Below are positions 7,172 through 15,638 of a stretch of 39,109 nucleotides of DNA, piece after piece. The DNA lies in the NCBI GenBank assembly GCA_938003875.1, contig CALKWO010000056.1, forward strand, positions 1 to 39,109. The letters are read 5' to 3'. A program made the translations under genes and the position numbers. Each line of letters opens with the position of its first letter. Position 1 is the stretch's first letter. A model generated the notes under the pieces. The model was not told where the DNA came from. It did no database searches and was given only the letters and a program-made list of their open reading frames with translations. Origin of the DNA: an uncultured bacterium. GTDB taxonomy: Bacteria > Planctomycetota > Uabimicrobiia > Uabimicrobiales > JABWCH01.

Positions 7172-9178
7172 ATGAAAAAAATCCTTCTCTTTCTCTCTAT
7201 CTTTTCTTTTTTACTCGCAGGACAGGCGAAAAGCCAGTCATGGAAGATCAGCGAGGCATCTTATCGAATAAAGATACAAAAAGTCTCTGGAAACAATTCT
7301 TGTAAAACAGGCTATGTCGAGATTTTCCCATGCACTTTAGAGTCAAAAGATGTTCATTGCAGAATATATCGTAAAAATTCTCTGGAAGTAGGCAGTGTAG
7401 TGCTTTGCTCGAAAAGGGGAGAGCCTGCCAGGATTCTTTTTGATTGTTCGAGTCGGGAAAGCGAATACGATCTTTATCTTACTGACAAAAAAATGCCTAA
7501 AAAAGGGGATTGGCAACCAGAATCAGGGCTTTTTTTGTGGACAAAGAAAAAAAAGGATGGCCCAGTAGATAACCTAACCCAAATGAAAAAATTATGGCAA
7601 GAGTCGGAAGAAATTTTAGGAGCCAGCATGGTTCCTATGGTTTTTCATGGAGTTCATCTGCATGGACCATCTTTAGATTTTCTATCCTACTATCTAGGGC
7701 ATTTTCAAGTAGACAGAGAAGGGATATATTCCTTTGCAACGGTGTCAGATGATGCTTCTTTTTTACTCGTGGATGGGAAAGAAATCGCTTCATGGCCTGG
7801 ATGGCATGGCCCTCACCAGGGATTGCATGGACAATACAATGGACAGATCGCGTTGAAACCTGGCATCCACAAACTAGAATACTATCATGTCCAGGGATTT
7901 GGAGGAACAACAACAGTTGCAGCATGGAAGCTCCCTGGAGAAGAGAGATGGAAGCTCATTCCGCCACAGGCCTTTTTGCCTGTCGCTTCTTTTTCCTGTG
8001 TTTCTTGCGAGGCTCCTCCTGGAATAAAGCAAAAAGCCTTCTTTACCTGGCATATAGTACGCCACTCTATGCCACAAGACAATCTTAGCCTTGTGGAAAT
8101 TTTGTTTAAAGTACCAGAAGCTCTGCCGAACTACCGCTATCGATGGAGTATAGACGATGGAACCCAAAAAGAGGGCAATTCTCTTGCTCATCTTTTCCTT
8201 CGTCCTGCCTTGAGAATAGTGCAATTGGAAGTATGGGAAAAAGAAAAAAAGATAGGGGAATTCTGGCAAAAGATCCATGTCCAGCCCAAGTGGGATCAAA
8301 TCAACGCCTGGGATGAACATATATTTTTAGAATTCAGCCAAGAAATTCTGCAACGCAATCTTTTGCAAATTCCTATAGAAGACCTTCTTTACCTGATGCG
8401 TTTTGCCTGCGCTGTTGAGGATACCAAATGGCTTACTTCGATAGGAAGCATCGCTGTGGTTCGCCATAAAGAATGGAAGCCAGAACACTCTTCTGCTTTA
8501 TATGATTTTGCTCTAACATTTGCTTCTTTAGAAGACAATCCCATGATTCCCAAAAAGCTTTTCCAGACCATTATATCTGTCGCCTCAGATAAAAAAATTC
8601 TGGAAAAAACCAAAGTGAGGCTTGCCTATCTTATTTTTTCTGTAGAAGCCAGATACCAGGAAGCGAAAGAGATGATACAGGATATTTCTTCTGTTCCTCA
8701 TGAAGAAAAAAATAAGCTCCAAATCTTACAGGCAGAAATTTTCGCGATGGAAAACCAAATAGAAAAGGCCAGAGAAATTCTGACACGTTTGTCTGCCAAT
8801 CCCACTTCTTCCTTTTCTATTCTCAGAAAAGCAAGACTGGAGCAGGCAAGGCTTTTGCTAGTACAAAAAAAAGCAAGCCAGGCCAAAGAGATACTGAAAG
8901 AATGGGAAAGCCAGAATCCCCTCGAAAGAATCAACCAAGATACGCTCTTTGTCATGCTTCAGGTAGCCCTGGCAAATCAGGAATATCCTTTCGCCCTGCT
9001 TTTATGCAACAAACTCTCCCATCTCGTTACATTAGACAGCGACAAGGCTTGGATACTTTATTATTGGGCACAAGCCTACAAAAGTCTGGGCCGTACACAA
9101 GAGTCTCAAAATCTTTTGCAAAAACTTTTAACCGAATTCCGCTACAGCGAAGCTGCTGCTATGGCAAGAAAAGAATAG
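7172..9178 (+). CDS. Secreted PA14-domain protein with C-terminal helical (TPR-like) repeats
   Basis: A 668-residue exported protein. Residues 1-22 form a signal peptide ending near GQA-KSQ. A PA14-type beta-sandwich lies at about 110-275, with the typical DFLSYYLGHFQV, VSDDASFLLVDGK and LKPGIHKLEYYH strands, which are usually carbohydrate-binding. A PKD/Ig-like beta domain follows at about 285-375 (YRYRWSIDDGTQ). Residues about 390-668 are all-helical with repeating A/L/Y patterns typical of tetratricopeptide repeats (for example AWILYYWAQAYKSLGRTQESQNLLQKLL). The start ATG has AAGGAATAGG upstream. It is the last gene of the operon with the heptose kinase and amidase, so a role in cell-wall or surface glycan binding is plausible but inferred. 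Confidence 0.85.
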   Translation: MKKILLFLSIFSFLLAGQAKSQSWKISEASYRIKIQKVSGNNSCKTGYVEIFPCTLESKDVHCRIYRKNSLEVGSVVLCSKRGEPARILFDCSSRESEYDLYLTDKKMPKKGDWQPESGLFLWTKKKKDGPVDNLTQMKKLWQESEEILGASMVPMVFHGVHLHGPSLDFLSYYLGHFQVDREGIYSFATVSDDASFLLVDGKEIASWPGWHGPHQGLHGQYNGQIALKPGIHKLEYYHVQGFGGTTTVAAWKLPGEERWKLIPPQAFLPVASFSCVSCEAPPGIKQKAFFTWHIVRHSMPQDNLSLVEILFKVPEALPNYRYRWSIDDGTQKEGNSLAHLFLRPALRIVQLEVWEKEKKIGEFWQKIHVQPKWDQINAWDEHIFLEFSQEILQRNLLQIPIEDLLYLMRFACAVEDTKWLTSIGSIAVVRHKEWKPEHSSALYDFALTFASLEDNPMIPKKLFQTIISVASDKKILEKTKVRLAYLIFSVEARYQEAKEMIQDISSVPHEEKNKLQILQAEIFAMENQIEKAREILTRLSANPTSSFSILRKARLEQARLLLVQKKASQAKEILKEWESQNPLERINQDTLFVMLQVALANQEYPFALLLCNKLSHLVTLDSDKAWILYYWAQAYKSLGRTQESQNLLQKLLTEFRYSEAAAMARKE

Positions 9179-9205
9179 TAGTATATAGTGCAGAAAAAAA
9201 TTAAT

Positions 9206-9233
9206 TTGACTCCTAAAAAAGAAAAACTAAAAT
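9206..9233 (+). promoter_or_regulatory. Sigma70-type promoter for the first PEP-CTERM gene
   Basis: TTGACT (9206-9211), a 16-base spacer and TAAAAT (9228-9233) lie 50 bases upstream of ATG 9283. The same architecture (TTGACA, 16 bases, TAAAAT) precedes the PEP-CTERM gene at 13669. The predicted start of transcription lies after the ATG at 9232, which argues against that codon as the gene start. Confidence 0.5.
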
Positions 9234-9282
9234 GAAATCTAGTCATTTTGTCTTTTTAATCTTTTTTGGGAGGGAAATTATC

Positions 9283-10053
9283 ATGAAATTCCCTATTTGG
9301 GCTTTAACATTAGTATTATTTTTGGGGGTGGTTTTGCCCATTCATGCAATAAGCTACTCCCAGTCTGTTCTTGCGGACAATCCTCTGGGATACTGGCAAT
9401 TCGAAGGCACAAGCACAGCCACAGATTCTACAGCCAACGCAAGAAATGGTAGCTACAACAATGTGTCTTTTACAACAGGAGCTTTTGCTGGAAGCCAGGC
9501 TGCTGTATTCAATGGAAGCAGCTATGTTCAACTTCCAGGTAGTTGGGGTGGATGGAGTGAATTGACCATAGAAGCGTGGGTAAATGTCAGCCAGACAAAC
9601 CAGGATATTCAGGCTATAGTCAGTTCAGATTCTTCTGGTGCCTTTAGTCATTTTCAACTTCCAGGAAATAATGTCACATACACAGACACTGGCTATGTAA
9701 ACCTTCTCAATGTTTCTCAATCTCCTACCAACATCTGGAGACATTTAGCCATAGTGATAAAATCAGGGGCATCCAAATTTTATGTAGACGGAGTCGTTGT
9801 TAATACCAGTGCAACCACTTTCAACTATATTAATTCTTCTGGAAACGTCACTATTGGAAGGGGCTATTCTAATGGAAGATATTTCATAGGCTCAATAGAT
9901 GAGGTAGCCATCTATAATACCGCCCTTTCTTCTGATCGAATCCAGGCGCATATAACAGCAGCCACGAATGTCCCTGAGCCTCATGCACTTATCTTTTTAG
10001 CTCTGGGAATTCTTCTTGTAGTTTTTAGAATTCCTCTTAAAAAATTATCTTAG
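9283..10053 (+). CDS. LamG-domain PEP-CTERM surface protein
   Basis: A 256-residue exported protein. Signal peptide residues 1-20 (LVLFLGVVLPIHA) are followed by a concanavalin/LamG-like jelly-roll at about 25-220. Hallmarks are PLGYWQFEGTSTATDST, AVFNGSSYVQLPG, LTIEAWVN and IGSIDEVAIYNTALSSDRIQAH. The C-terminus is a PEP-CTERM sorting tail: VPEPHA, a hydrophobic helix, then RIPLKK. Such tails are recognised by exosortases; none is in this window. The start is ATG 9283 with GGGAGGG eight bases upstream; an ATG at 9232 has no ribosome site. LamG modules usually bind glycans or proteins. It is the first gene of a secreted-protein island. Confidence 0.92.
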   Translation: MKFPIWALTLVLFLGVVLPIHAISYSQSVLADNPLGYWQFEGTSTATDSTANARNGSYNNVSFTTGAFAGSQAAVFNGSSYVQLPGSWGGWSELTIEAWVNVSQTNQDIQAIVSSDSSGAFSHFQLPGNNVTYTDTGYVNLLNVSQSPTNIWRHLAIVIKSGASKFYVDGVVVNTSATTFNYINSSGNVTIGRGYSNGRYFIGSIDEVAIYNTALSSDRIQAHITAATNVPEPHALIFLALGILLVVFRIPLKKLS

Positions 10054-10073
10054 TAGATGGGATTCTATATCTT

Positions 10074-11561
10074 ATGAAAAACATATATTTGAGCCTGCTG
10101 TGCTATTTTCTGTTTTTTCCTGTTTTTATAGATTCTCAGGAAAAGCAATCCGCAAGGAATCCTATTCCTGATACAGGTCAGAACGCTTGCTATGATAATT
10201 TTAAGGTCATTGTATTCCCTAAGCCTGGACAGCCTTTCTATGGGCAAGATGCACAGTACGAAGGAAATATCCCTTCTTATCGGAATAATGGTGATGGAAC
10301 CATTAGCGATCTGCATACTGGCTTGATGTGGTCGCAAGGCGTTGACAAAAATAAAGTCAGCCTGATAGAAGCAGAGCAAATTGCAAAAAAAATGAATCTA
10401 GGAGGCCATTCTGACTGGCGCGTTCCTGACATCAAAGAACTTTATTCCCTGATAGATTTCAGGGGAAGTACAGGTTTTAGCCGTGGAAATTTTTACTCCA
10501 TTCCCTCTAATGCTATTCCTTATATCAATACAGACTATTTCGCTTTTGAATTTGGGGATATAAAGGCAGGGGAAAGATACATTGATGCCCAGTGGCTATC
10601 AAGTACAAAATATGCCAGCACCACTATGAGCGGAAATGAAACCCTGTTTGGAGTCAATTTTGCCGATGGTAGAATCAAAGGCTATGGATATAAAAAATCG
10701 GGGCGTTCACGAGAACTTAAGAAATTTTTTGCTCGCTATGTAAGAGGCCCTGAATATGGAAAAAACAGCTTTAAAGACAATGGTGATGGGACAATCACAG
10801 ACCAGACTACAGGGCTTATGTGGATGCAGAAAGATAGCGGAAAAGCCATGACATGGCAGGAGTCCCTTCAGTATGCAGAAAACCTTGTGTATGCAGGATA
10901 TAATGACTGGCGGCTTCCCAATGCAAAAGAGCTACAATACATTGTTGACTATTCCCGTTCCCCTGATACAACGAATTCTCCTGCCATTGCAGCGATCTTT
11001 CATACAACCGCAATCACAAATGAAGATGGAAAAAAGGACTATCCATACTTTTGGACATCCACAAGCCATCTTGATGGCCCAACTCCAGGATCAAGTGCTG
11101 TCTATGTTTCCTTTGGACGAGCTTTAGGAAAAATGCACGAAAAAATCATGGATGTTCATGGTGCTGGTGCCCAGCGCAGCGATTTTAAAACAGGAAAGCC
11201 CATGTCCCATGGGCCTCAGGGCGATATGGTTCGCATCCAAAATTACGTCCGATGTGTACGAGGTGGTTCTGTCAGCCTAAAATCCTTCCCCTCTTCGGAA
11301 AATAAAAACGCCTATCCTTACAAACTCAAGATACAAGGCAACATCTCATCAAAAAATTCTGACAAGGTTTCCACTCCTCCTTCTGGGGGTATGGGATTTG
11401 TCAAACGATTGGATCGTGATGGAGATGGCAGAGTATCCCGTGCTGAATTCGATGGGCCTAAGAACCGTTTTGATTATCATGACAAGAATAAAGATGGATA
11501 TATTACCGAAGAGGAAGCCCCCACAGGCCCACCTCCAGGGCATGGAAAACAGCCTAGATAG
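10074..11561 (+). CDS. Secreted protein with two DUF1566 (Lcl C-terminal) domains and paired EF-hands
   Basis: A 495-residue exported protein. Residues 1-21 form a signal peptide. Two DUF1566/Lcl_C domains run from about 70-225 and 240-400, each opening with the motif NGDGTI-x-D-x-x-TGLMW and carrying SDWRVPD or NDWRLPN and C-terminal YVRG or RCVRGG. Two calcium-binding EF-hand loops follow: D447-D449-D451-E458 and D470-N472-D474-E481, all ligand positions intact. The tail is proline/glycine-rich and, unlike its neighbours, has no PEP-CTERM helix, so the protein is probably released or held by another partner. It lies 20 bases after the LamG gene and is probably in the same transcript. DUF1566 domains occur in fimbrial and surface proteins; exact function is unknown. 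Confidence 0.88.
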   Translation: MKNIYLSLLCYFLFFPVFIDSQEKQSARNPIPDTGQNACYDNFKVIVFPKPGQPFYGQDAQYEGNIPSYRNNGDGTISDLHTGLMWSQGVDKNKVSLIEAEQIAKKMNLGGHSDWRVPDIKELYSLIDFRGSTGFSRGNFYSIPSNAIPYINTDYFAFEFGDIKAGERYIDAQWLSSTKYASTTMSGNETLFGVNFADGRIKGYGYKKSGRSRELKKFFARYVRGPEYGKNSFKDNGDGTITDQTTGLMWMQKDSGKAMTWQESLQYAENLVYAGYNDWRLPNAKELQYIVDYSRSPDTTNSPAIAAIFHTTAITNEDGKKDYPYFWTSTSHLDGPTPGSSAVYVSFGRALGKMHEKIMDVHGAGAQRSDFKTGKPMSHGPQGDMVRIQNYVRCVRGGSVSLKSFPSSENKNAYPYKLKIQGNISSKNSDKVSTPPSGGMGFVKRLDRDGDGRVSRAEFDGPKNRFDYHDKNKDGYITEEEAPTGPPPGHGKQPR

Positions 11562-11636
11562 CATATCCAAAAGATTCTTAGCAATTTCCCTTTACTACGA
11601 TTTTCTGGAATATTTAAAATTTTTAAGGAGTTGTTT

Positions 11637-12473
11637 ATGGGCTATTATATAAAAGTGGCTTTGTGCATTTTGTTTTGCTGTGTTTTCGTACAGGCAAACT
11701 CTCTAGTGGATAGTTTATTTGGTTATTGGAATATGAACGGCAATTTTCAGGATTCCTCTGGCAATAACCGTCATGCTACTATGTCAGGCAGTGTCACCAC
11801 GACTTCAACAGGAGTCAGAGAAGGAATGTCTGCTTCTTTTTCTGGCAGTTCCTATCTATCTTTAGGAAATATATGGGCAGGTGGCAATACAGACCTCACT
11901 ATGTCTTGCTGGTTTAAGACCAATCAGGTTGGTTTAGGCACAGGAGCAAATTTAGGCTATGGTACTATAGGTATTGGCAATACAGGCACTCGCGGCCATT
12001 TCTATGCCAGGGTAGTAGGCCCAGGTGTATCAGGGAATACAGGAGGAGGCTTAGACACATATTATGATGGTAATCCTCATGTGAATATTGGCGCAGATAA
12101 TGCCAGTGTGGACAGATGGTGGGGTTCATCAAACATCGTAAGTGCAAACACATGGTATCATATGACCAGCTCTTATGATTCTCAGACAAGAGAAGTAAAA
12201 ATCTATATCAATGGAGTATGGGATAGAACTGTTGCATTATCTCAAAATCTAGCACTAGGAACCGATATAAGAATCGGTGGAGATCACTATAATGATAATT
12301 TTATGCAAGGAATGATAGATGATGTAGCTATTTGGACAAAAGTACTTTCTACCCAAGAGGTTAGCAGCCTGTATTTATACGATGGAAATCCCAATGCAGT
12401 GCCAGAGCCATCCAGCTTTTTGTTATTCCTATTGCCTGTTTGCTTTTTGATTTCACGGGCGAAGAAAAGATAA
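11637..12473 (+). CDS. LamG-domain PEP-CTERM surface protein (second copy)
   Basis: A 278-residue exported protein with a signal peptide (about 1-18, ending FVQA), a LamG/concanavalin-like domain at about 22-245 and a PEP-CTERM tail. LamG hallmarks are LFGYWNMNGNFQDSSGNNRHA, LTMSCWFKT, EVKIYINGVWDR and GMIDDVAIWTKVLS. The tail is VPEPSS, a hydrophobic helix, then RAKKR. It shares the domain plan of the gene at 9283 but is clearly divergent, so the two are family members rather than a recent duplication. The start is ATG 11637 with a perfect AAGGAG six bases upstream; an in-frame TTG at 11631 directly abuts the ribosome site and is rejected. An intrinsic terminator follows at 12547. Confidence 0.92.
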   Translation: MGYYIKVALCILFCCVFVQANSLVDSLFGYWNMNGNFQDSSGNNRHATMSGSVTTTSTGVREGMSASFSGSSYLSLGNIWAGGNTDLTMSCWFKTNQVGLGTGANLGYGTIGIGNTGTRGHFYARVVGPGVSGNTGGGLDTYYDGNPHVNIGADNASVDRWWGSSNIVSANTWYHMTSSYDSQTREVKIYINGVWDRTVALSQNLALGTDIRIGGDHYNDNFMQGMIDDVAIWTKVLSTQEVSSLYLYDGNPNAVPEPSSFLLFLLPVCFLISRAKKR

Positions 12474-12546
12474 TTTTTTGTATATAGGGCAAAGAAGTGA
12501 TTTTTTGAAAATGCGTAAGTTATTTCTGATAGTTGTAGCTATAGAG

Positions 12547-12582
12547 AAACAGCCGATACCAGAGTGTCTATCGGCTGTTTTT
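12547..12582 (+). terminator. Intrinsic terminator after the second LamG gene
   Basis: A perfect 12-base stem, AAACAGCCGATA (12547-12558) with TATCGGCTGTTT (12569-12580), has a 10-base loop and runs into five T residues. It sits between convergent genes. The stem shares 11 bases with the terminator at 14354. Confidence 0.85.
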
Positions 12583-12624
12583 CTATCTTGAAATAATTTT
12601 TCACAGTCTCATCAGCAGATGTTT

Positions 12625-13266
12625 TTATTTTGTATAGCGGCGAAACAAACCTATTAGTAATCCTGATAATCCCATCAAAATAAAAGTGGAAGCTTCAGGG
12701 ATTGAAATAACAGCGTAGTTGATCCATACACGTCTTGCATGGGTATTGCTGCTATAATCACTGAAAGTATTACCAAAGGGATCAGTTGTGTTTTGGATTG
12801 CCTGTCCATCGGGATCTATGTTGAGAAGGTTCTGGATGTATACGGTTTCTCCCATATTGGCAGTCATGGCTGCGACTCCGCCAATCTGGGTCAAAAGTCC
12901 GTATGCTGTAGTCCCTAAATATAGATTGGAATTCTGGCTATAGCTAGTACTTCCTGCATAGAACTGAAAATTGAGTCCGCCACCATAAATTTTGAAAACC
13001 GTGGTTGCAGCTCCTCCTCCCAAATCTCCACCTAAGCCTACACCTAATATCTGGATTGTCTCATCGGCATTAGGAGTAAAGGTAGCGATAGTGGTGTTCC
13101 CCCAAATAGTATAGTTGAGATCGTAATTGATGGCCGTGGAATAAACATAGCCATTGGCACCGTTATTGATATTTACTGTATTCAGATAACCTCCGCTAAT
13201 GGTTAAGGCATGGCAGAATATAGAAAAAAAGAAGAGTGTAGAAAAAATCATCAGTTTTTTTTGCAT
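12625..13266 (-). CDS. PEP-CTERM exported protein of unknown function
   Basis: A 213-residue exported protein. It has a signal peptide (about 1-20, ending FCHA) and a low-charge, Gly/Asn/Thr-rich beta-strand-like body (about 22-185) typical of PEP-CTERM cargo. The sorting tail is IPEAST, a hydrophobic helix, then RRYTK. The body matches no domain I recognise. The start is ATG 13266 with AGGAG seven bases upstream; an ATG six codons further upstream would place the ribosome site inside the gene. It is transcribed towards the LamG island and ends 43 bases from the terminator at 12547. Its upstream region carries one copy of the family B repeat. Confidence 0.85.
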   Translation of the reverse strand: MQKKLMIFSTLFFFSIFCHALTISGGYLNTVNINNGANGYVYSTAINYDLNYTIWGNTTIATFTPNADETIQILGVGLGGDLGGGAATTVFKIYGGGLNFQFYAGSTSYSQNSNLYLGTTAYGLLTQIGGVAAMTANMGETVYIQNLLNIDPDGQAIQNTTDPFGNTFSDYSSNTHARRVWINYAVISIPEASTFILMGLSGLLIGLFRRYTK

Positions 13267-13313
13267 AGAATACTCCTGACTCATTAAAGGTTATAGAAAT
13301 AATTTTATTGGTC

Positions 13314-13380
13314 ACTTACGAGTGAAATCTCTTATAAAAGTGTAAAATTTTTTTTACGGACGGGGAAAAAAAATATTGAA
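13314..13380 (+). repeat. Dispersed repeat, family B, copy 1
   Basis: A 67-base element starting ACTTACGAGTGAAATCT and ending ATATTGAA, matched at 25967-26032 with about three quarters identity and one single-base gap. It contains CACT-TACG-AGTG at its left end and a near-palindrome GTGTAAAA-TTTTTTTTAC in the middle. It lies in the 402-base divergent gap between PEP-CTERM genes; the only other things seen in that gap are the promoter at 13587 and AT-rich sequence. Confidence 0.75.
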
Positions 13381-13586
13381 ATCGCGAATAAGACGAATAA
13401 AACAAATAAAGATGAAATTATCCATTCGTACTATAATGCTTTTCCTGTTTATCAGGTTAGTATAAATCATATATTTAAAGTCTATCAAAAGGATAAAATT
13501 TTGTCAAAGGAAAAAGGAAAATCTGATTTAATAGACTAATTTTTTATAACCACACAAAACCAAGATGCTCTGTATACAAAAGATTC

Positions 13587-13614
13587 TTGACAAGAGAAAA
13601 AATCTATTTAAAAT
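13587..13614 (+). promoter_or_regulatory. Sigma70-type promoter for the PEP-CTERM gene at 13669
   Basis: A perfect TTGACA (13587-13592), a 16-base spacer and TAAAAT (13609-13614) lie 54 bases upstream of the ATG. The predicted transcript begins near 13621, which excludes much of the longer open frame that starts at 13627. Confidence 0.6.
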
Positions 13615-13668
13615 AAACATACTACTTTGATCTGTCTTCAAACTCTTTTTGTGAAAGGCAGAGAATTG

Positions 13669-14352
13669 ATGAAAAAAACATATTTTTTCCTTCTCTTTCT
13701 ATTTTTGGCTTCTCTGGGGCAGGCAGCGACAATATTTATCTCTGCACAGTCCACAGGAAACCAAAACTATGGCAGCCATCTGGGGCATGATTTTGTGGTA
13801 AACCAGGCGATCCAGATCAATAAGCTAGGAGCTTTCGATCATGGACTCAATGGCATATTCAATACCATTACTGTACAGGTATGGCAGCGTGATAACAATA
13901 ATACAGGCACCCGATCTGATGATAAAGCCATGATCCTGACATCCATGACATTTACAGCAGGCGACCAGGGAATACTGGCAGCAGGAAGCTCCTATCGTTT
14001 CAAAAGCCTTACCACTCCTATCATACTGAACCCTGGCGAATATACCATCACTGCCTATGGCTTCAATGCTACCGACTACAATGGTAACTATACCTGTGGA
14101 AATATGGCAGCACCGTCTTATCAGAATGGAAGCGGTCTGATTACTTATCTGGGAGATCGCTATGGCGGAACAGCAGGAACTTCCGATTTTCAAACCATCG
14201 GTGGTTCTATCTGGTCTAGCTCTCCTTATCTGATTTTTGCTTCTGGAAACATAGAATTTGAAGCAGCCTCAGTTCCAGAAACCTCTAGCTTCCTCTTTCT
14301 GCTTGCTTGTGCAATTAGCCTGCTTGCTCTCAAATATCAAAAACTCTTCTGA
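13669..14352 (+). CDS. PEP-CTERM exported protein of unknown function
   Basis: A 227-residue exported protein. It has a signal peptide (about 1-20, ending GQA) and a beta-rich body without a recognised enzyme domain. Segments such as IQINKLGAFDHGLNG, ITVQVWQRDNNN and ILNPGEYTITAYGFN resemble the DUF4082-like or choice-of-anchor jelly-roll modules often seen in PEP-CTERM proteins. The tail is VPETSS, a hydrophobic helix, then KYQKLF; the usual third-position P is T, and the basic end is weak, so the sorting signal is slightly degenerate. The start is ATG 13669 with AGGCAGAG upstream. An intrinsic terminator begins two bases after the stop. Confidence 0.85.
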   Translation: MKKTYFFLLFLFLASLGQAATIFISAQSTGNQNYGSHLGHDFVVNQAIQINKLGAFDHGLNGIFNTITVQVWQRDNNNTGTRSDDKAMILTSMTFTAGDQGILAAGSSYRFKSLTTPIILNPGEYTITAYGFNATDYNGNYTCGNMAAPSYQNGSGLITYLGDRYGGTAGTSDFQTIGGSIWSSSPYLIFASGNIEFEAASVPETSSFLFLLACAISLLALKYQKLF

Positions 14353-14353
14353 A

Positions 14354-14387
14354 AAACAGCCGATTGGAGAAACACCATCGGCTGTTT
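14354..14387 (+). terminator. Intrinsic terminator after the PEP-CTERM gene
   Basis: The stem AAACAGCCGAT (14354-14364) with ATCGGCTGTTT (14377-14387) is 11 perfect base pairs with a 12-base loop, immediately after the stop codon. The T-run is only three bases. The stem sequence is the same as in the terminator at 12547, although the loops differ. Confidence 0.7.
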
Positions 14388-14425
14388 CCCTTAATACATG
14401 ACTTTCGGCTAAATAATTTTATTGG

Positions 14426-14612
14426 TGCATTTAAATGAGACATATGAATTTTCCAGTTACCCGAAACTTCGATGAACAAAATTAAATTGCGTAAATCGAA
14501 ATTCATCGTTATCGTTATCATTATCGTTATCCTTTTCTTTATCGAAATAGGGGAGCGATAACGATAATGAGAAAGATAATGATAACGATTGAGTGAGTCT
14601 CATTTAAATGCA
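14426..14612. repeat. MITE-like inverted-repeat element with ATCGTT/AACGAT hexamer arrays
   Basis: Perfect 16-base terminal inverted repeats, TGCATTTAAATGAGAC (14426-14441) and GTCTCATTTAAATGCA (14597-14612), bound a 187-base element. Inside are a direct array of GTTATC-type hexamers (14505-14531) and two arrays of the complement (14556-14570 and 14575-14590), so much of the element can fold back on itself. No open frame is present. It fills most of the gap between the terminator at 14387 and the pdhB stop at 14649. Confidence 0.75.
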
Positions 14613-14648
14613 ACAGATTTTTTTAATATCCAATAGTCATGCATTACG

Positions 14649-15626
14649 CTATAAATAAAGTACCTTGCGAGAGGCAGCCAGAAGTTTTTCCACAGAGGGT
14701 TGTACTGCCAGTTCCAGGGTATGATTATAAGGCATAGGAACCTCTTCAGAGCAAACCAGCTCAACAGGAGCGTCCAGATCATCAAAGCAATTTTTTGAGA
14801 TGAGCCATGCTACATGAGAGCCTACACTGGCAAGTGCCCAGGATTCATCGCAAACAACGCATCTGTTTGTTTTTCTTACAGAAGCATAGAGGGTTTCTTC
14901 GTCTATCGGGCGCAAAGATCTCAGGTCTATGATTTCAGCAGAAATGCCTTCCTTTTCCAATTGTCTGGCTGCTTCCTGGACTACTTTGATGGGCTTGGAA
15001 TAGGTGATCAGGGTTATGTCTTTTCCTTCTTTTTTGATATCGGCCTTATCTAATGGCAAAAGGTATTCGCCTTCTGGAACCTCTCCCTGCCAGGAGTACA
15101 TGAGCTCTGCTTCGAGGAAAACAACAGGATTGTCGTCTCGTATGGCGGACTTGAGCATGCCTTTGGCATCGTAAGGAGTGGATGGTGCCACAACTTTCAG
15201 ACCTGGAATATGGGCATAGTAGCTCTGCAATGCCTGGGAGTGTTGAGAACTGAGAAATTCAGCAGGGCCATTGGGGCCACGAAATACGATAGGGACTTTG
15301 ATCTGTCCACCAGACATATAGAGCATTTTAGCTGCATTGTTGACTACTTGATCCAGAGCCAAAAGCGAAAAGTTGAATGTCATCCATTCTACGATAGGCC
15401 TTAGACCTGCCATGGCTGCGCCTATGGCGATTCCTGTAAAACCTGCCTCTACGATAGGCGTATCTATGACTCTCTCCGAACCATATTTTTTCCAAAGTCC
15501 TTGTGTTACTTTGTAGGCACCATCGTACTGGGCGACCTCTTCTCCTAGAATAAAAACATTTTCATCTCGCTGCATTTCTTCATCTATTGCCTGGCGAATT
15601 GCTTCACGATATGTAATAGTGGGCAT
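14649..15626 (-). CDS. pdhB: 2-oxoacid (pyruvate-type) dehydrogenase E1 component, beta subunit
   Basis: A 325-residue transketolase-like protein of the E1-beta family. With E1-alpha it forms the thiamine-diphosphate-dependent decarboxylase that starts pyruvate (or acetoin/branched-chain oxoacid) oxidation. Visible family segments are TYREAIRQAIDEEMQRDENVFILGEEVAQYDGAYK at the N-terminus, VIDTPIVEAGFTGIAIGAAMAGLRPIVEWM, then GPAEFLSSQHSQALQSYYAHIPGLKVVAP, and the C-terminal DLRSLRPIDEETLYASVRKTNR. The length is normal. AAGGAG sits seven bases before the ATG. It lies 12 bases after the E1-alpha gene. The E2 and E3 genes are not in the window, so acetoin dehydrogenase specificity cannot be excluded. 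Confidence 0.92.
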   Translation of the reverse strand: MPTITYREAIRQAIDEEMQRDENVFILGEEVAQYDGAYKVTQGLWKKYGSERVIDTPIVEAGFTGIAIGAAMAGLRPIVEWMTFNFSLLALDQVVNNAAKMLYMSGGQIKVPIVFRGPNGPAEFLSSQHSQALQSYYAHIPGLKVVAPSTPYDAKGMLKSAIRDDNPVVFLEAELMYSWQGEVPEGEYLLPLDKADIKKEGKDITLITYSKPIKVVQEAARQLEKEGISAEIIDLRSLRPIDEETLYASVRKTNRCVVCDESWALASVGSHVAWLISKNCFDDLDAPVELVCSEEVPMPYNHTLELAVQPSVEKLLAASRKVLYL

Positions 15627-15638
15627 TGTTATCTCCTT

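Noticed and set aside
7874..8320. 148-residue open frame opposite the PA14 gene
   Set aside because: Antisense to coherent domain-coding sequence, no ribosome site, unusual composition.
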